8,434 nucleotides of DNA from an uncultured Collinsella sp. Its GTDB lineage: Bacteria; Actinomycetota; Coriobacteriia; Coriobacteriales; Coriobacteriaceae. The first letter of the stretch is position 1. The number at the start of each line of letters is the position of its first letter. The notes under the pieces were generated by a model that worked only from the letters and a program-made list of their open reading frames with translations, searched no databases and was not told where the DNA came from. This document shows positions 5,228-8,434 of the stretch, piece by piece. The stretch is from the NCBI GenBank assembly GCA_934643435.1, contig CAKUCJ010000044.1, positions 1 to 8,434 of the forward strand, written 5' to 3'. Both the position numbers and the translations under genes were made by a program.

Positions 5228-6238
5228 GTGGCAAAACAGCGCGTCACGATCGCAGACGTCGCTCGCGAGGCGGGAACCTCGACGGCAAGCGTCTCGTACT
5301 ACCTCAACGACAAACGAGAAAAGCTTAGCGAAAAGACGCAGGCAAAGATTGCGCGCGTCATCAAGGAGCTCGGATACGTTCCCAACGCCCAGGCGCAGAC
5401 ACTCACCGGCAAGCAAACCCACGTCATCGCCATCATCATTTTGGATAACACCAACAAGTGGGCAGGACTTGTCCTCAACGGCATGGAACAGGTCATGCTC
5501 CCTGCGGGTTATCAAACGGTCGTTTGTACGAGCAACTTCAATCCCGACACCGAGCTCATGTACGTCGACAAAATGCTCTCACTGGGCGTCGATGGCTTTA
5601 TCATCCAACCCACGGCAAACTTCAAAGCCGTCCACGACCGCATTAGGCGCGCCGGCAAACCAGTCGTCTTCTTCGACGCGGCCATCTATAGCCCGGGCAC
5701 CAGTTGGATCAAAACCAACCTCTACGACGGCGTGTACAACGCCACGCAGGCGCTTCTCGATGCCGGCTACGAAGATTTCTTTTCCATCGCCGCCAACATG
5801 ACCGAAATGCGCACCCGCATGGAACGTTTCCAAGGCTATGCCGAGGCGCTGGCCGCAAACGGGCAGCTCTACAAAGCCATCCCCATCGACCACAACAAGC
5901 CGTCGATCAGCGAACTCACCGAGTACTTTAAGTACAAGTTCAATCCCGCCAAACGCACGCTTATTTTCGTGCAAAACCAATGGGCACTCCCCCGTGTCTA
6001 CAAGGCGCTTCAGCCTATGGCGCATCTGCTCCCGCAACAGATCGGCCTTTTGGGGCTCAACTGCGAGGACTGGACCAATCTCACCACGCCCACCGTCTCC
6101 ACCATCATCGAGCCCGTCGACCAGGAGGGCCGCGAGGCGGCCGAGATGCTGCTCGCCTTACTTGACGGCAGCAGCGAGCCCGGCGAGCAACGCATTCTCG
6201 AGTGCAAGCTCAACTGGCTCGACTCCACCTCGATCTAG
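5228..6238 (+). CDS. LacI/GalR-family transcriptional regulator
   Basis: This 336-residue regulator has the usual LacI family length and starts at GTG. Residues 6-27 form the N-terminal helix-turn-helix (VTIADVAREAG, then TSTASVSYYLN). Residues 51-60 form the hinge helix, with L59 in AQTLTG at the minor-groove-inserting position. The remainder is a periplasmic-binding-protein-like effector domain; recognisable elements are GLVLNGMEQ, SLGVDGFIIQP, RMERFQGYAEAL and a C-terminal TPTVSTIIEPVDQEG stretch. Family members bind a sugar or sugar phosphate and release or retain DNA accordingly. It is transcribed divergently from the PTS operon across a region with a CG-centred palindrome, so it most likely controls that operon and perhaps itself. 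The effector is not predictable; an operon intermediate is the natural guess. Confidence 0.93.
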   Translation: MAKQRVTIADVAREAGTSTASVSYYLNDKREKLSEKTQAKIARVIKELGYVPNAQAQTLTGKQTHVIAIIILDNTNKWAGLVLNGMEQVMLPAGYQTVVCTSNFNPDTELMYVDKMLSLGVDGFIIQPTANFKAVHDRIRRAGKPVVFFDAAIYSPGTSWIKTNLYDGVYNATQALLDAGYEDFFSIAANMTEMRTRMERFQGYAEALAANGQLYKAIPIDHNKPSISELTEYFKYKFNPAKRTLIFVQNQWALPRVYKALQPMAHLLPQQIGLLGLNCEDWTNLTTPTVSTIIEPVDQEGREAAEMLLALLDGSSEPGEQRILECKLNWLDSTSI

Positions 6239-6243
6239 ACCGC

Positions 6244-6272
6244 GGGACAAAGTAATCAGGAGTGTTTGTCCC
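6244..6272 (+). other. Hairpin just downstream of the LacI gene
   Basis: GGGACAAA (6244-6251) and TTTGTCCC (6265-6272) form a perfect 8-bp stem with a 13-nt loop, starting 5 nt after the LacI stop codon. The following AAATCTTAAGTATTTG is AU-rich but has no T run, so it would be at most a weak terminator. Confidence 0.4.
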
Positions 6273-6315
6273 AAATCTTAAGTATTTGTTCGATAGAACG
6301 ACCCTCGGCGGCACC

Positions 6316-6324
6316 TGCTAGACT
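6316..6324 (+). promoter_or_regulatory. Candidate extended -10 promoter for the nuclease gene
   Basis: TGCTAGACT carries the TGn extension followed by TAGACT, a 4 of 6 match to the -10 consensus, 34 nt before the ATG. No good -35 is present at 17 nt. The -10 lies within an imperfect inverted repeat (CTAGAC at 6318-6323, GTCTAG at 6340-6345). Weak evidence. Confidence 0.3.
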
Positions 6325-6357
6325 GGTAGATTCCCAACCGTCTAGCCAGGAGCCTCC

Positions 6358-7341
6358 ATGTCGCGCAAGTCCGCCTATAAGCAAGTACTTTCCATCGGCA
6401 CTGCCGTGGTGCTGGGGTTTGCGCTGTTTACAGGATCGCTCGACGGCGCGCCCAAGCTGCTGTCGCCGCAAAGTGACGAGCAGGCGGCGGCTCTAGCCGA
6501 AAAGCAAAATGAAAGCCCTAGCCGCACCGAAGATGAGGCCGATCTGGTCGCCCGACTCGAATCGGGGACGGCAAGCTCCGCGGACTCCGAAGGCAGCCCG
6601 AACGCCGGCGATGACTCCGAGGCCACCACAACCGACACCGGCAGCGACACCGACTCGGATAGCTCCGTCACTCCCATCGACGAGGTCGAAAACCCCGACC
6701 TCGACCGCGCACGCGGTGTATATCTCAGCAGCATTCCCGACTATGCGGGCAACCCCTATGTCGCCCTACGCGCCGATAGCACGCACCCACTGGGTACGCC
6801 GTCGTTCACGCTCGACGAATATGAGCGCGCCACCGAAGAAGGCTGCTTTAAAAAGTTCTCCAAGCTCGACAGCCTGGGTCGCACCCGCAAGGCGCTCGCC
6901 TGCGTAGGCCCCGAATCGCTCGGCCAAGGTAAGCGCGGCGACATCTCGCGCATTCATCCCGCCGGCTGGCACCAGCAGCGCTACGACTTCATCCCCGGTC
7001 AGAGCCTCTACAACCGTTGCCACCTGATCGCCTGGTCGCTCTGCGGCGAAAACGCCAATCGCAAAAATCTCCTCACCGGCACGCGCTATCTCAACGAGAC
7101 GGGCATGCTTCCTTTTGAGGAGCAGATCCTCGACTACATTCGCGACACGGGCAACCACGTGCTCTACCGCGTCACGCCCATGTACAACGAGGAGGAACTC
7201 GTCTGCCGCGGCGTGCGCTTGGAGGCGCAGTCGGTCGAGGACCACGGCAAGACGCTCTGCTTCCATGTGTACTGCTACAACCTACAGCCGCACGTGCAGA
7301 TCGACTACGCCACCGGCCGCAACCAGGCTTCGGGGGATTAG
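6358..7341 (+). CDS. Secreted or membrane-anchored DNA/RNA non-specific endonuclease (NRCH variant)
   Basis: This is a 327-residue protein. Residues 1-28 look like a signal peptide or N-terminal anchor, with basic SRKSAYK followed by a hydrophobic run to about 26 and no lipobox Cys. Residues 50-110 are a low-complexity Ser/Thr/Asp/Glu linker, and 115-327 are the nuclease domain. Motifs include LDSLGRTRKALACVG (170-184), YNRCHLIAWSLCGENA (218-233), NLLTGTRYLN (237-246), GNHVLYRVTP (265-274) and IDYATG (315-320). This matches a family common in gut Firmicutes that is related to the beta-beta-alpha-metal nucleases EndA and NucA. H222 is the expected general base and N246 or N237 a metal-ligand candidate. 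The usual DRGH appears as NRCH. ATG at 6358 follows AGGAG at 6347-6351. It is expected to degrade extracellular nucleic acid or act in DNA uptake; the exact role is unknown. It seems unrelated to the sugar operon. Confidence 0.9.
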   Translation: MSRKSAYKQVLSIGTAVVLGFALFTGSLDGAPKLLSPQSDEQAAALAEKQNESPSRTEDEADLVARLESGTASSADSEGSPNAGDDSEATTTDTGSDTDSDSSVTPIDEVENPDLDRARGVYLSSIPDYAGNPYVALRADSTHPLGTPSFTLDEYERATEEGCFKKFSKLDSLGRTRKALACVGPESLGQGKRGDISRIHPAGWHQQRYDFIPGQSLYNRCHLIAWSLCGENANRKNLLTGTRYLNETGMLPFEEQILDYIRDTGNHVLYRVTPMYNEEELVCRGVRLEAQSVEDHGKTLCFHVYCYNLQPHVQIDYATGRNQASGD

Positions 7342-7373
7342 AGTCGACCACGCCGCCGCATCATCCCAAAGCC

Positions 7374-7409
7374 AAAAATGATCCGTTTTCCTCCGTCGCA
7401 TGCGGATCA
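7374..7409 (-). terminator. Second tandem terminator for the EF-G-like gene
   Basis: On the minus strand TGATCCG (7409-7403) pairs with CGGATCA (7385-7379) around a 17-nt loop and is followed immediately by TTTTT (7378-7374). It lies downstream of the first hairpin, acting as a backup. No T run follows in the plus direction, so it does not serve the nuclease gene. Confidence 0.6.
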
Positions 7410-7410
7410 A

Positions 7411-7440
7411 ATAAGGCCGCCCCGGTTACTCAGGGCGGCC
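7411..7440 (-). terminator. First terminator hairpin for the EF-G-like gene
   Basis: GGCCGCCC (7415-7422) and GGGCGGCC (7433-7440) form a perfect 8-bp GC stem with a 10-nt loop. On the minus strand it is followed by TTATTTG. It lies 37 nt beyond the EF-G-like stop codon. Confidence 0.65.
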
Positions 7441-7477
7441 CATTCGTCAGCACCTATACTTCAGGCAAGACCACACG

Positions 7478-8434
7478 CTACTTAGCGCGGCCCTCCTCAT
7501 AGCGCTCGACCAGCTTGGCCTGAACGTCGTAGGGCACCTGCTCATAGCCGGCCGGCTTCATGGTAAAGTCGCCCGTACCGCGCGTGATGGAGCGCAGACG
7601 CGTCGAGTAATCCGTCAGCTCGGCGAGCGGAGCCTGGGCGATGACCACGGTGTCGCCGCGCTCATCGGTCTCCATGCCCGTCACGCGACCGCGCGAGGCC
7701 GAGATGTCGCCCATCACGGCGCCGGCGTAGCTCTCGGGAATGGTCACGGTGATCTCCTCGATGGGCTCCAGCACCACCGGATCGGCATCGGCGCACGCCT
7801 TGCGCAGACCGATGCGAGCCGCCGCGCGGAACGCCATCTCGTTGGAGTCGACGCTGTGATACGAACCGTCGTACACCGCGACGCGAATGCCCGTGAGCGG
7901 ATAACCGGCGATAATGCCGTCCTTCATGGTCTCCTGCACGCCCTTGTCCACGGCGGGGATGAGCGAACGCGGAATGCGGCCGCCCACGACCTCGTCCACA
8001 AACTCGTAGCCGTCGCTCGTACCGTCGGGCCCAATGAGCGGCTCCACGCGCAGCCAGCAGTCGCCGTACTGGCCGGCGCCACCGGTCTGCTTCTTGTGAC
8101 GGCCCTGGGCACTCGCCGTGCGGCGAATGGTCTCGCGGTACGGAATGCGGATCGGCACGCTCTTGGCCGCAACCTTGGTGCGGTCCTCCAGACGGTTGAG
8201 CAGCACCGAAACCTGCGCCTCGCCCACGGCGGAGATGATGGTCTGGCCCGTCTCCTCGTCGCGGTCGATGCTCATGGTCGGATCGGCCTTGCATGCCTTC
8301 TCGATAAACGTGTAGAGCTTTTCCTCGTCGCCGCGGTTCTCGGCCTCGATGGCGATGCGGTACTGCGAGTTGGGGAACTTAAACGCCGCCGCCTCGACCT
8401 TACCGGTAATGGAGAGCGTGTCGCCCGTCTCGGC
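7478..8434 (-). CDS. Elongation factor G-like protein (EF-G2 type), C-terminal part
   Basis: The frame is open to the window edge and gives the last 318 residues, roughly domains II (end) to V; the GTPase domain is outside. Visible elements are the domain II/III junction with DEEKLYTFIEKACKADPT, GEAQVSVLLNRLEDR where canonical EF-G has GMGELHL, PYRETIR, and domain IV with HKKQTGGAGQYGDCW. The domain IV tip loop is GSYHSVDSNEMAF. Domain V begins near DPVVLEPIEEI and includes the GDISASRGRVTGM motif. The HKKQTGGxGQYG form and degenerate domain III motif resemble the second EF-G (EF-G2) of several bacteria rather than the main FusA. The tip-loop His and the VDS core are retained, which favours ribosome binding. 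The protein acts in the cytoplasm on ribosomes. It is followed by two tandem terminators, so it ends its own transcription unit. Confidence 0.88.
   Translation of the reverse strand, partial: AETGDTLSITGKVEAAAFKFPNSQYRIAIEAENRGDEEKLYTFIEKACKADPTMSIDRDEETGQTIISAVGEAQVSVLLNRLEDRTKVAAKSVPIRIPYRETIRRTASAQGRHKKQTGGAGQYGDCWLRVEPLIGPDGTSDGYEFVDEVVGGRIPRSLIPAVDKGVQETMKDGIIAGYPLTGIRVAVYDGSYHSVDSNEMAFRAAARIGLRKACADADPVVLEPIEEITVTIPESYAGAVMGDISASRGRVTGMETDERGDTVVIAQAPLAELTDYSTRLRSITRGTGDFTMKPAGYEQVPYDVQAKLVERYEEGRAK

Noticed and set aside
6244..6272. An intrinsic terminator for the LacI gene
   Set aside because: The stem is perfect but no T run follows in either direction, so I list it only as a hairpin.
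1..8434. CRISPR arrays, insertion sequences, rRNA or tRNA genes, phage genes
   Set aside because: I saw no regularly spaced repeats, transposase-like frames, terminal inverted repeats with target duplications, or structural RNA signatures.

Overview
This is a GC-rich, densely coding bacterial window. Split transketolase halves, a compact TalC/FSA-type transaldolase, a fructose-type PTS permease, a LacI regulator, an NRCH-type secreted nuclease and an EF-G2-like factor together suggest a gut actinobacterium of the Coriobacteriia, for example Collinsella. That assignment rests on protein style and composition, not on a marker gene.

Positions 1-4812 (minus strand) hold a five-gene carbohydrate operon. 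In transcription order it encodes a fructose-family PTS EIIBC permease (4812-3340), a GatZ/KbaZ-family protein (3195-1921), a TalC/FSA-family aldolase/transaldolase (1693-1010), the N-terminal half of a split transketolase (945-115), and the C-terminal half (115 to beyond base 1). The two halves overlap in a TAATG junction. The three wider gaps each carry at least one strong GC-rich hairpin 9-19 nt after the preceding stop codon. None has a T tract in the direction of transcription, so they look like mRNA-processing or stabilising elements rather than terminators. The gatZ-like/transaldolase gap (1694-1920) is the most elaborate, with two large hairpins whose arms can also pair with each other.

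Positions 4813-5227 form a divergent control region. It contains a 10+10 bp inverted repeat with a central CG, typical of a LacI-family operator, plus a plausible promoter for the operon. A LacI-family regulator (5228-6238, plus strand, GTG start) follows and is the likely operon regulator.

The inferred logic is that the PTS imports and phosphorylates a sugar, the GatZ-like protein rearranges or helps cleave the sugar phosphate, and transaldolase and transketolase pass the carbon through the non-oxidative pentose phosphate pathway. No GatY aldolase, EIIA, sugar-phosphate kinase or dehydrogenase is visible, so the substrate is unknown.

Positions 6358-7341 (plus strand) encode a secreted or membrane-anchored DNA/RNA non-specific endonuclease with its own leader. 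Positions 7478-8434 (minus strand) hold the 3' part of an EF-G-like translation factor, cut by the window edge and followed by two tandem terminator hairpins at 7374-7440.
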